The notes under the pieces: generated by a model
Database searches by the model: none
Seen by the model: only the letters and a program-made list of their open reading frames with translations
What the model was told of the DNA's origin: nothing
Assembly (NCBI RefSeq): GCF_014695575.1
Contig: NZ_JACJOO010000059.1
Span: 86,554 to 150,553, forward strand
Direction of reading: 5' to 3'
Length of the DNA stretch: 64,000 nucleotides
From: Leptolyngbya sp. FACHB-8
Lineage (GTDB): Bacteria > Cyanobacteriota > Cyanobacteriia > Elainellales > Elainellaceae
Shown: positions 18,437 to 26,145 of the stretch, one piece after another
How positions within the stretch are numbered: position 1 is the first letter of the stretch
Layout of the letters: each line of letters starts with the position of its first letter
Translations under genes and position numbers: made by a program

Positions 18437-19597
18437 TCACGTTCCAAAGACTTCGGCGGGGTCAGCGGCCTGTACCTTGCGGACGGCGATCGCCCCCGAA
18501 ATCAGACACATCACGACCGTCGCCAGTAACACGTTAATGCCCCGCGTCAGGGTCATCACCATTAACAACCCCGTGGCGTTTGCGGTCATGTGATACAGCA
18601 CCAATGCGATAAAGTACCCCGGCACAAACCCCATAACCCCCAGAATGAGAGCCTGCTGTACCACCACCCAGAGCAAATAGCGGTTGCTGTAACCCATGGC
18701 CTTCAAGGTGGCATATTCGGCCCAGTGATCAGATACGTCGGTGTAGAGAATTTGGTAAACGAGAATAATCCCGACCACGAAGCCCATGGTGGTTAGGAGG
18801 GTGAATACAAAGCCGATGCTGGTGTTCTCACGCCAGAAAGTCAATTCAAAATTGACAAACTCATCTTTGGTCAGGACCAGCACATCATCTGGTAGTCGAT
18901 CTTGCAAGGTTTTAGCGAGCTGAGCAACATTAGCCCCTGGAGATAATCGGAGCAAGCCAATATCAACCGTACTGAGGGTGCGGCTATCCTCTTCAGGGCC
19001 AAGGTTGGCAAAGTACCGCAGAAAGTTTTGGTCGCTCATCACCAGATTACCGTTGCCGGATGCAAAATCCGTTCCCAGGCTATAGGTGCCGACGATGGTA
19101 ATCTGCTGTTCCGCCAGTTCTGTCTCAACCCCAGCCAGGGTGGGTCCAACTTCTGAGCGGGATTTGTCATCAATTACAGCCGTCCAGGGCAACTGCAAGG
19201 CGGCCCGGTTTGCCAAAATCCCCGGCAAGGGTAGCACTGGTTCTGCCGGGTTGAAGGCCAATACCCGTAGAGGTCGCACGGCTTTGGTCTCAGGGTTTTT
19301 CCAGTTTGCCGTGGTCATGTACAGACCGTAGGCCGCTTCCACCCCATCAAACGCTTGTGCCTGGTACAACCGCCGCCGAGCAAATTGCTCCGGCACAAAC
19401 ATGCTGTACTTCAAGCGATTAACAACCACAATCTCACCGTTGAGCATCTTGAGAAGTTGCACCTGGCTATCATACAGAGCATTCTCAAACCCACGGAACA
19501 TAAACATCAGGAGTACGGCGAAGGATACCCCGGCTAACGCCGTTATTAATTTGCGGCGCTCATAGGTGAGATTTGACCAGGCTAAAGGCGTTCGCAT
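18437..19597 (-). CDS. devC: DevC-like ABC permease (second copy)
   Basis: A 386-residue MacB/FtsX-fold permease. One N-terminal membrane segment (about 16-36) is followed by a periplasmic domain of about 220 residues and three C-terminal membrane segments (near 262-285, 305-330 and 345-370). The N-terminus MRTPLAWSNLTYERRKL and the motif YATLKAMGYSNRYL are typical of DevC. It begins 2 bp after the preceding permease gene, with which it shares the same architecture and start (MRTPLA). The two look like an ancient tandem duplication. They probably form a heterodimer in the inner membrane, although homodimers with separate partners cannot be excluded. Confidence 0.88.
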   Translation of the reverse strand: MRTPLAWSNLTYERRKLITALAGVSFAVLLMFMFRGFENALYDSQVQLLKMLNGEIVVVNRLKYSMFVPEQFARRRLYQAQAFDGVEAAYGLYMTTANWKNPETKAVRPLRVLAFNPAEPVLPLPGILANRAALQLPWTAVIDDKSRSEVGPTLAGVETELAEQQITIVGTYSLGTDFASGNGNLVMSDQNFLRYFANLGPEEDSRTLSTVDIGLLRLSPGANVAQLAKTLQDRLPDDVLVLTKDEFVNFELTFWRENTSIGFVFTLLTTMGFVVGIILVYQILYTDVSDHWAEYATLKAMGYSNRYLLWVVVQQALILGVMGFVPGYFIALVLYHMTANATGLLMVMTLTRGINVLLATVVMCLISGAIAVRKVQAADPAEVFGT

Positions 19598-19599
19598 GG

Positions 19600-20742
19600 T
19601 TAAAACACCTCCGCAGGATCGGTCTGAATAACTTTGTTAACGGAGAATAGCCCCGACAAAGTACACATAATGATCGTCAAGAAAAATACGACGATCGCCC
19701 GCAGCAACTCCATTTCAACAGGTAAGGCATTACTGGTCGCCCACAACGTGAGTTGATAAAGCAACAGAGAAACGATGAAGCCAGGAATATAACCCAATAC
19801 GGCTAAGATAACGGACTCTTGAATCACGGTGGAGAAAAGAAAACCACTGCGATATCCCATTGCCTTTAAGGTAGCGTACTGCTTGAGATGACTGGAAATA
19901 TCGGTGTAGAGAATTTGATAGACAATCACCACACCCACAATGCAGGAAACGGCAACACCCATACCAAAGATAAATCCAGTAGACGTCGCGTTAATCCAAT
20001 AGTCGCGATCGCGCGCGATAATCTCCTCCTTCGTCAAGACCACCACATCCTCTGGCAGAATGCGCTGCATCTCGGTCTTCACCTGTTCTGCCTCGGTTCC
20101 CGGCTTCAGCTTCACCAACCCCAAACTGATCTGGCTTAAGGGAAAGGGATCAAAGTAACGACGAAAGTTTTGATCACTCATGATCAACGTGGCATCCGCT
20201 GCAAACCCGCCTCCCATGGTGTACTGCCCACCGATGGTTACCGTGCGGCGATCGGCTTCCGTTACGGTTCCTGTCGTTTGAGGGCCATACTCGGGGCGGG
20301 AAAGGCGATCAATAAGCACCGTTTCGGGACGTCGCAATGCGGCTTGAGTTTGAGCATCTTGCAATTCCGGCAACAGAAATACCGGGTCATCTGGATTCAC
20401 ACCAAACACAAAGATGGCTCGATTCTGGCGAGTTTCGGGATTGCGCCACTGCATGTATCCCAAATACATCGGCATTACCTGCTCGACGCCGCGCACCCCT
20501 GCTACTTGATAAATCCGCTCAATAGGAACCGGTTTGGTGGTCGTAATTTCTAACGCCTGGGGCGAAATGATGAAGAGTTCTCCGTTAAAGCGCCCGTAGA
20601 ATAGGGAGGCCGTTTTGGAGAGCGCGCCCAAAAAACCCAGATTCATGAAGACGAGGATGACCGCGAAAGCAACCCCGGCGATCGCCACCACCAATCGCGT
20701 CCGCTCGTGCACCAGGTTCATCAAAGCCAGCGGGGTACGCAT
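19600..20742 (-). CDS. devC: DevC-like ABC permease (first copy)
   Basis: A 380-residue permease with the same topology as its neighbour: N-terminal membrane helix, large periplasmic domain, three C-terminal helices, and YATLKAMGYRSGFL before the penultimate helix. It starts 2 bp after devB and ends 2 bp before the second devC, so translation is probably coupled. DevBCA systems usually have one DevC. Two diverged copies here suggest a heterodimeric transmembrane channel. By context the substrate is likely the product of the downstream PKS-AONS enzyme. Confidence 0.88.
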   Translation of the reverse strand: MRTPLALMNLVHERTRLVVAIAGVAFAVILVFMNLGFLGALSKTASLFYGRFNGELFIISPQALEITTTKPVPIERIYQVAGVRGVEQVMPMYLGYMQWRNPETRQNRAIFVFGVNPDDPVFLLPELQDAQTQAALRRPETVLIDRLSRPEYGPQTTGTVTEADRRTVTIGGQYTMGGGFAADATLIMSDQNFRRYFDPFPLSQISLGLVKLKPGTEAEQVKTEMQRILPEDVVVLTKEEIIARDRDYWINATSTGFIFGMGVAVSCIVGVVIVYQILYTDISSHLKQYATLKAMGYRSGFLFSTVIQESVILAVLGYIPGFIVSLLLYQLTLWATSNALPVEMELLRAIVVFFLTIIMCTLSGLFSVNKVIQTDPAEVF

Positions 20743-20744
20743 GG

Positions 20745-21959
20745 TTACGGCTCCACGTCGATGCGGACATCCACTTGCAAATTAGTCAGCCCTTCGACCA
20801 GCTTCCCATTGTCCAGGCGAATACGGGCTTCGATCACCCGAGCATCGGCATTAGCGGCGGGGTCGTCATCTAGCACGTCATTCTTATAAATCTGCCAACC
20901 CAACTCCTCAACAGTTCCCGTCAGGGTGCCCTCAAACGCACCGTTGCGGCTGGTGATGACCGCTCTCTGGCCAGCTTTTACAAGGCCAATGTCCGTTTCA
21001 TAAACTTCGGCTACCACGTACATCTGGCGAGTGTCCCCCAGTTCCAGCACTCCGCCGTCCTGGGCGATCGCCTCTCCACCATCGGTCATGATTCGCAGCA
21101 CCCGTCCCTCGCGGGGAGCCCGAATCAGGGTGCGCTCCAGTCGGGCTTCAGCTAGCTTCAAGTTTTGCTGGCTAGACTCAACCTCTGCCTGAATCTGGGA
21201 AAGGGTCAGGTTGGCCTGTTGGGATTGCAGTTGGGCACGGGCGTTGCGGATGTCGGCGCTACGCGATCGCTCCACCTGTACCAGTGTTGCCTGAGCATTG
21301 CGAAGCTGTTCTCGCAGTTCTTGTGCCTGAGTGACCTGTTGATCTAACTCCTGCCGGGAGATAGCTCCTTCCTGGTATAGGCTCTGGTTGCGTTGTAAAT
21401 CTTGCTCGGCCAGATCCAGAGATGCTTCCAGCTCTCGTACCCTGGCTTGTTGGGCGGCAATTTCAAATTCAACAGGATCAGCCGCCTGGCTAACGCGGGT
21501 CTCAGCCTCTTGAATCTGAGCCTGACCCAGACGGGTCTGGGCTTCCAGGCGGCGCACAGCTTCGGCATATTGACTGGCAGCAAGATCGCGTTGGGCTTTT
21601 TGCTCGTCGTAGCTTTCCAGCACAGCCAGTACATCGCCCGCTTTAACCTGGCTACCCCGTTTAACCCGCAACTCGGCGATGCGTTCTCCGGTAGGGCCAC
21701 CAACCCGTAGGACTTCGCCTTGAGGTTCGATGCGGCCCAGAGCAACAACTTCTACCCGTTGGGGGGCTGCCTCGACGGCAGAATCAGGCTCAGCCGGAGC
21801 AGAGACAACGGAAATGAGGCGCATAGCTCCAGTCCCCAATAGGGCGATCGCCGCCAGCCCTCCAAGGATTCCGACCCACCCACGTTTGAGTAGTTTTTGT
21901 GTAGATAGGAGAACTGGAGAACCTGAAGGCTGGACTTCAGATTGCTCAGCAATTTTCAT
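20745..21959 (-). CDS. devB: DevB-like membrane fusion protein (HlyD family)
   Basis: A 404-residue periplasmic adaptor. A single N-terminal membrane anchor lies at about 28-48 (GWVGILGGLAAIALLGTGAM). A lipoyl-type half motif (RIAELRVKRGSQVKAGDVLAVL) follows, then a long coiled coil at about 120-275 rich in Q, A, E and L, the second lipoyl half (RAPREGRVLRI), and a beta-barrel domain. This is the DevB/HlyD layout that bridges the inner-membrane transporter and a TolC-type channel. It is the first gene of the tightly packed minus-strand operon leading into the synthase. Its 5' region holds three consecutive inverted repeats. Confidence 0.9.
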   Translation of the reverse strand: MKIAEQSEVQPSGSPVLLSTQKLLKRGWVGILGGLAAIALLGTGAMRLISVVSAPAEPDSAVEAAPQRVEVVALGRIEPQGEVLRVGGPTGERIAELRVKRGSQVKAGDVLAVLESYDEQKAQRDLAASQYAEAVRRLEAQTRLGQAQIQEAETRVSQAADPVEFEIAAQQARVRELEASLDLAEQDLQRNQSLYQEGAISRQELDQQVTQAQELREQLRNAQATLVQVERSRSADIRNARAQLQSQQANLTLSQIQAEVESSQQNLKLAEARLERTLIRAPREGRVLRIMTDGGEAIAQDGGVLELGDTRQMYVVAEVYETDIGLVKAGQRAVITSRNGAFEGTLTGTVEELGWQIYKNDVLDDDPAANADARVIEARIRLDNGKLVEGLTNLQVDVRIDVEP

Positions 21960-22172
21960 AGGAATGACAGACCTTGGTAAGCGAATGAGTGCTTGTAGCT
22001 GTTCGATCTACAACCTTTCGACGGGGGGGCTAGGCGAAAGATTTTCTGACAGGACAGTCTTATTCTGGCAAAGTTTTTTATAAGCAAAATCCCCCGGTCT
22101 GGCGACCCCAAAGTACATTTTTTGGTATACGGGCTCTACCATAAGGCGAATAAAATTTACTCTGTTTACAAA

Positions 22173-22246
22173 TTTGATTTTTCACAGGTGTCGTGCAGGA
22201 AAAATCAAACGTTTCAACGGTTTCTCCAATGGTTGGGCGAAACGTT
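22173..22246. promoter_or_regulatory. Paired inverted repeats upstream of devB
   Basis: TTTGATTTTTC (22173-22183) pairs with GAAAAATCAAA (22199-22209), and AACGTTTC (22208-22215) pairs with GAAACGTT (22239-22246). They sit about 210-290 bp before devB, immediately beside a family C element. They could be operator-like sites or part of a larger palindromic repeat. No regulator is recognised. Confidence 0.4.
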
Positions 22247-22247
22247 C

Positions 22248-22337
22248 TATAACGCGGTGCACGTTGATTAAGTACGGCGTCAGGCACGAAGTGCTCAACA
22301 CCACCGTACTTAATCAACGTACTTGCACATTGCTCTA
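22248..22337. repeat. Family C palindromic element, copy C1
   Basis: About 90 bp. The main stem ACGTTGATTAAGTACGG pairs with its complement around a tip containing GCACGAAGTGC. Weak outer ends TATAACGC.../...GCTCTA complete it. It is the reverse-oriented relative of the copy at 30645-30736. Confidence 0.8.
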
Positions 22338-22493
22338 TAGCCCTACGTCATTGAGGGTTTATTTCTCTATCACAGGATAGACGGAGCAAACGAACTCTAC
22401 CCCATCTATCCTGTAGTGAAAGACCAGGGCGCGCCTTAAAGTAGGCCCCAGGCTTTAGACTGGGATGTGCTGCAAATGGTTAAGCTGTCAGAT

Positions 22494-22537
22494 GCCAAAG
22501 AGCGGGTATTTTCAGAAACATCTGCTCTTTGGCTTTT
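22494..22537. terminator. Hairpin next to the RTX gene stop
   Basis: GCCAAAGAGC pairs with GCTCTTTGGC, followed on the plus strand by TTTT. It lies 12 bp beyond the 3' end of the minus-strand RTX gene, so a role in ending that transcript is likely by position. The T-run favours the opposite direction. The rest of 22338-22493 shows nothing recognisable. Confidence 0.5.
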
Positions 22538-22548
22538 CCAGGATGGCG

Positions 22549-24666
22549 TCACACGAAGTAGTTGGCTGTGTTTAAAGCACCACGCGTCGCGTCTCCCGTA
22601 GCAAACTGGATGCCATTAGCATTGACAATCAAATCGCGGCTCGCGGAGAAGCCAGCCAGGTTGTCGTTTACAGCCAGGTAGGTCTGATTGCGCCAGCGGA
22701 AGAAGACAGCTTCACGAGCTCGGAGAGCTTGTTGCCCGCCTAAAGCCTGGTTCTTGTCGGCAAAGGCTGCTCGGGTAGCAGCAGCCAGAGATGTTCCAGT
22801 TTTTGCGCCTGCGTTAAAGACGCCTGTGGGGCGGTTGGAAGTGTTCAGGCGGTTGTCGTAATCTAGCTGAATGCGATCGCCCTGCACCGACGAAAAACCC
22901 ACAATCCGATCGGGTGCCGCAACGAGGGAATTGCCGTGTGCCGCAATGATGCTGGTGCCCCGGTAGAGGAAGCGATCGCCCCCCGTTCCACCGTTAAGGG
23001 TATCGGCTCCCAAACCTCCGTTTAGGGAGTCATTCCCCCCACCTCCCACGAGTGAATCTCGACCAGCCAACCCGTTGATCACATTGGCCCCAGCATTCCC
23101 GGTGAGGCTATCGTTTCTCGGGGTTCCATTTAAAGGGTCATCGTTAACCAGGGTCAAGATAGCGGTAGCGCGTGTTCCAAGGCTGCTATTAGCACTGGGA
23201 GCTGTCAGGGATAGGGCAATTCGCTCATCCGGTTCAAAACGCACATCCCCAAAAATCCCAATTGGGATCACCTTTTGGGTTTCTCCAGCGGCGAAGGACA
23301 CCGCTACGCTCGACGTCCCATAATCGTTAAGGGCAGCCGGATTGGTGGTGTCTGGGCCCAGCACAACCGTTACGGTAGAGGCAATATTTGTATTGCCTGA
23401 GCGGGTTAGCACAACCGCATTAACCGTATTAGCCGTGTTCCCCTCAATGACCCGATAGGTAGCGGCGCTAAAGTCATAAATGGCAGTAGACGAGGTGACC
23501 GCAACCGTAGCCGTCTCCGAAGCGGCACTAAAGGGGGTAGTGCCACCGTTCGCTGTCGTATTCACCCGGCTCCCCGGAGCGTGGCCATCGCTACCATCCC
23601 AGGCACGAAACGAGATCGCCGAGCCTACCGAGTTTGCCGTAGGTACAAAGCGCAGGCGCGTCTCCATCTGCAACGACACATCCCCCAGAGTAAAGCTGCC
23701 CCCGGCTGAGGTCGTGTTGTCCCCCAGGGACAGCAAATTGGCCACTGTATAGGGATTGGGTGGGGTGAATCCGCCGATGGGTTGCGGAGCGAAGCTTGTA
23801 TAGTTGCGTAGAGGCCCCGTCAAAATCTGGGTGCCGTTCGCTTTTAGGGAATAGGTTGTTTCAGAGACATCGAGGGTATAGCGAACCAGACTGGATGTGG
23901 TATCAAAGGTCGTTTCTTCAGCCGAGGTGAAGAGCTCCATAGGCAGGCCCCCCGGATTTGGAGTCCGATCATCGGATTGGGCAAAAATTCGTCCTTGCCC
24001 TGGGCCAGTCCGTTGAAAGCCAAGCTCGATGGCAGTTTGCCCATCAGCCATCACCAGCGTGATACTGAACACCGCACGATCATCATTCGCTAGGGTATTG
24101 CTAATGACTTGCGCTTCAAAGGAGATCTGAAAGCCATCATTGTGATTGAGGGAAGGGAAAGCAGAATTTTTGAGGGTATAGGTTTGGTTAAGGAGATTTA
24201 CCGAGTAGTTGCTATACCCGGCATAGGTATCATTCTCATTACCGCTTCGGGTTGTGTTGAGAGTTGTCCCGGCACCCGTTGATGTTTCAGTTCCCCCCGG
24301 GGAGAACAAACTTCCTTGAGAAAAGCGAGTAAGACTGAGCCATGACTGATCGCTGGGGTCAGGAGTACCGTTGACACCTGGAGCAAAAAGCGGAATTGAG
24401 CCCAATACCACCGCGTTGCTTTCAGACACGTTGGTCAAATCGACCCAGCTAACCCCACCATCCAGGGAGTATTGCCAGGTACCTGTAGAGTTGTCTACCT
24501 GGGTGATGGCGATCGCTCCTACATCAGCATCGGCATCTGTGATGAGGCCATCAATCAGCTCGGCAACAGTAATGCCAGTATTTGCTGCATCCGTAATCGT
24601 GTTAGAGATAGGAGCCAGTTGCAAATCTAAAGATGTGTCGAGAACGGGGGCTGCTAAATTCACCAT
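22549..24666 (-). CDS. RTX / Calx-beta exoprotein, likely type I secreted
   Basis: A 705-residue protein. Residues 1-90 begin a cyanobacterial adhesin-type domain (TGTWQYSLDGGVSWVDL). Residues 91-333 look like an inserted lectin-like beta-sandwich. The interrupted domain then resumes at 334-390 (TRLRFVPTANSVGSAISFRAWDG). A Calx-beta domain spans 396-510. RTX nonapeptides (GGGGNDSLNGGLGAD type) span about 514-565 and bind calcium. A C-terminal region without cysteines resembles type I secretion signals. There is no N-terminal signal peptide, consistent with C-terminal-signal export. It is probably a surface or extracellular adhesion protein. No dedicated HlyB/D pair is adjacent. Confidence 0.85.
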   Translation of the reverse strand: MVNLAAPVLDTSLDLQLAPISNTITDAANTGITVAELIDGLITDADADVGAIAITQVDNSTGTWQYSLDGGVSWVDLTNVSESNAVVLGSIPLFAPGVNGTPDPSDQSWLSLTRFSQGSLFSPGGTETSTGAGTTLNTTRSGNENDTYAGYSNYSVNLLNQTYTLKNSAFPSLNHNDGFQISFEAQVISNTLANDDRAVFSITLVMADGQTAIELGFQRTGPGQGRIFAQSDDRTPNPGGLPMELFTSAEETTFDTTSSLVRYTLDVSETTYSLKANGTQILTGPLRNYTSFAPQPIGGFTPPNPYTVANLLSLGDNTTSAGGSFTLGDVSLQMETRLRFVPTANSVGSAISFRAWDGSDGHAPGSRVNTTANGGTTPFSAASETATVAVTSSTAIYDFSAATYRVIEGNTANTVNAVVLTRSGNTNIASTVTVVLGPDTTNPAALNDYGTSSVAVSFAAGETQKVIPIGIFGDVRFEPDERIALSLTAPSANSSLGTRATAILTLVNDDPLNGTPRNDSLTGNAGANVINGLAGRDSLVGGGGNDSLNGGLGADTLNGGTGGDRFLYRGTSIIAAHGNSLVAAPDRIVGFSSVQGDRIQLDYDNRLNTSNRPTGVFNAGAKTGTSLAAATRAAFADKNQALGGQQALRAREAVFFRWRNQTYLAVNDNLAGFSASRDLIVNANGIQFATGDATRGALNTANYFV

Positions 24667-24824
24667 TGCTTTAGAAACGCCAGAAGGACATACGAAGGTG
24701 CTCCCGCTCCTGTCAATGGCAGAAGCCTTTTTAATGAAAGCAAATCTTCTCCTCAGAGATAACTCGCGGAAAACTATCTGTCAAAGGAATTACGCAGCTT
24801 TCATGTAACTTTTATAACAGCAGG

Positions 24825-24992
24825 CCACCAATTTACAGCGCTTTGCGCTTGAATCAGTCACGGTTGTTTTTGTGAGAGCCGCGCTCCGCGCGGCTCTCAC
24901 AAAAACAACCAAATTTTAAGCGCTAAAAAGCGCTGTAACAGGTGAGATGGGCGGACAAAGCCCGCCTCATCTCACCTGTTAAATTGGTGTGG
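24825..24992. repeat. Family E multi-stem palindrome
   Basis: Nested structure of 168 bp. Outer arms CCACCAATTTA and TAAATTGGTGTGG enclose two domains: one closed by ACAGCGCTTTGCGCTT/AAGCGCTAAAAAGCGCTGT around a 24-bp hairpin with a GAGAGCCGCGC tip, and one a simple hairpin TAACAGGTGAGATGGGCGG. It lies between the RTX gene and cphB. The architecture (outer stem plus two inner hairpins) resembles families A and B, but no second full copy is present here. Confidence 0.75.
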
Positions 24993-25008
24993 TGAAGTCC
25001 TGCAACTA

Positions 25009-25815
25009 TCAGGGTGGAGTGGGCTTGCGTGTCTTTAGATTAAATTGATGCCCACGGGGCAGAATATGAACTTTGACACCATAAACGGCTAAATCTTCGT
25101 CTTTTAGCGCTGTTTTCAGGTTGTTGTAGGTACTCTCTGATTCATCTACGACCGTCACCGCACCTTCCCCCAGCACCGTCAGTTCATCACCCTGGACGGC
25201 GATCGCTGTATTCTCATCAATTCCAAATCCTAAAATACTGGGCTCAATCAGCAGAGCTGACAGCAATCGCCCCAAACGCCCCCGTTGAGCAAAATGCTGA
25301 TCAATCACGACTCCTGGCAAAAAACCCATTCCCGGCCCCATTTCCACGACATCTAACCGGGGATTGGTCGCAGAATCTCCTTCCACAATCATCATGTCAG
25401 GCATCATCGCGGCTCCAGCACTGGTGCCTCCAACCACAACACCACTGGCATGTTGCTCACGAATCGCCTTGTCCAGGGGCGTATCTTTAATACGGTCGAT
25501 GATTTGGGCCTGGTCACCCCCTGTGAAAAAGATACCAGTGGCAGATTGAATGACATCAATCAGATCAGAGGCTTCAGAATCGCGGCGATCGCGGGTATCC
25601 ACGACATCCACCGCCTCTGCCCCTAACCGCAAAAATACATCGGTATAGGTTCGCCCCACTTCGTCGGGATAACTGGTTGCAGCCGTCATCACCGCAATGC
25701 GAGCCCGCTGCCCTCCTGCTAACCGCGTAAACTCCCGCAGGATAGTACAGGAGCCCTCCTTATCCTCAGCACCTCCCACAATCAGCAGGGCACCTTTTGT
25801 AGTCCGAGCATCCAT
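25009..25815 (-). CDS. cphB: Cyanophycinase
   Basis: A 268-residue S51-family serine peptidase that degrades cyanophycin (multi-L-arginyl-poly-L-aspartate) to beta-Asp-Arg dipeptides in the cytoplasm. The nucleophile is S132 in GGTSAGAA and the second catalytic-region residue is H174 in VIDQHFAQRGRLGRL. GGAEDKEG near the start and FTGGDQ complete the family signature, and the numbering agrees with the well-studied cyanobacterial enzyme. cphA, often adjacent, is not in the window. The upstream neighbour on the same strand, 330 bp away, is a formamidase-like gene, also related to nitrogen release. The ATG start is well supported by length. Confidence 0.95.
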   Translation of the reverse strand: MDARTTKGALLIVGGAEDKEGSCTILREFTRLAGGQRARIAVMTAATSYPDEVGRTYTDVFLRLGAEAVDVVDTRDRRDSEASDLIDVIQSATGIFFTGGDQAQIIDRIKDTPLDKAIREQHASGVVVGGTSAGAAMMPDMMIVEGDSATNPRLDVVEMGPGMGFLPGVVIDQHFAQRGRLGRLLSALLIEPSILGFGIDENTAIAVQGDELTVLGEGAVTVVDESESTYNNLKTALKDEDLAVYGVKVHILPRGHQFNLKTRKPTPP

Positions 25816-26070
25816 AACCCTGTTTCCTCACGTGATTTTGGATCGCGTTTGAGGACAGATTTAGCGATCGCCAATCCATTTTCCCAAACGAATTCTTTAA
25901 CGCAGAAATTACATTAGCGGAATACCACGAGCGCTCTCGGTGAATGGTAGCGTGATTTTTCTAGTAGATTTGTCTGTTTAAAGTTAGAACTGATTCTAAA
26001 ATCTTCTATTTTCTACAAGTCGACTTCCCGTAAAAAATTAAGCCTTCGTAGTGATTCGCAGCATTGCGAC

Positions 26071-26101
26071 TAAAAAAGTGCGGCGTAAAGCACCGCACTT
26101 T
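26071..26101 (-). terminator. Intrinsic terminator of the formamidase-like gene
   Basis: Read on the minus strand, AAAGTGCGGTGC pairs with the downstream CGCCGCACTTT and is followed by a run of T, the classic Rho-independent form. It is 45 bp past the stop codon of the minus-strand gene starting at 27462. The remaining 25816-26070 shows no other feature. Confidence 0.75.
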
Positions 26102-26145
26102 GATAATCACACTTCAACTACCCAAGAAGCAGGCACGAATATCCT

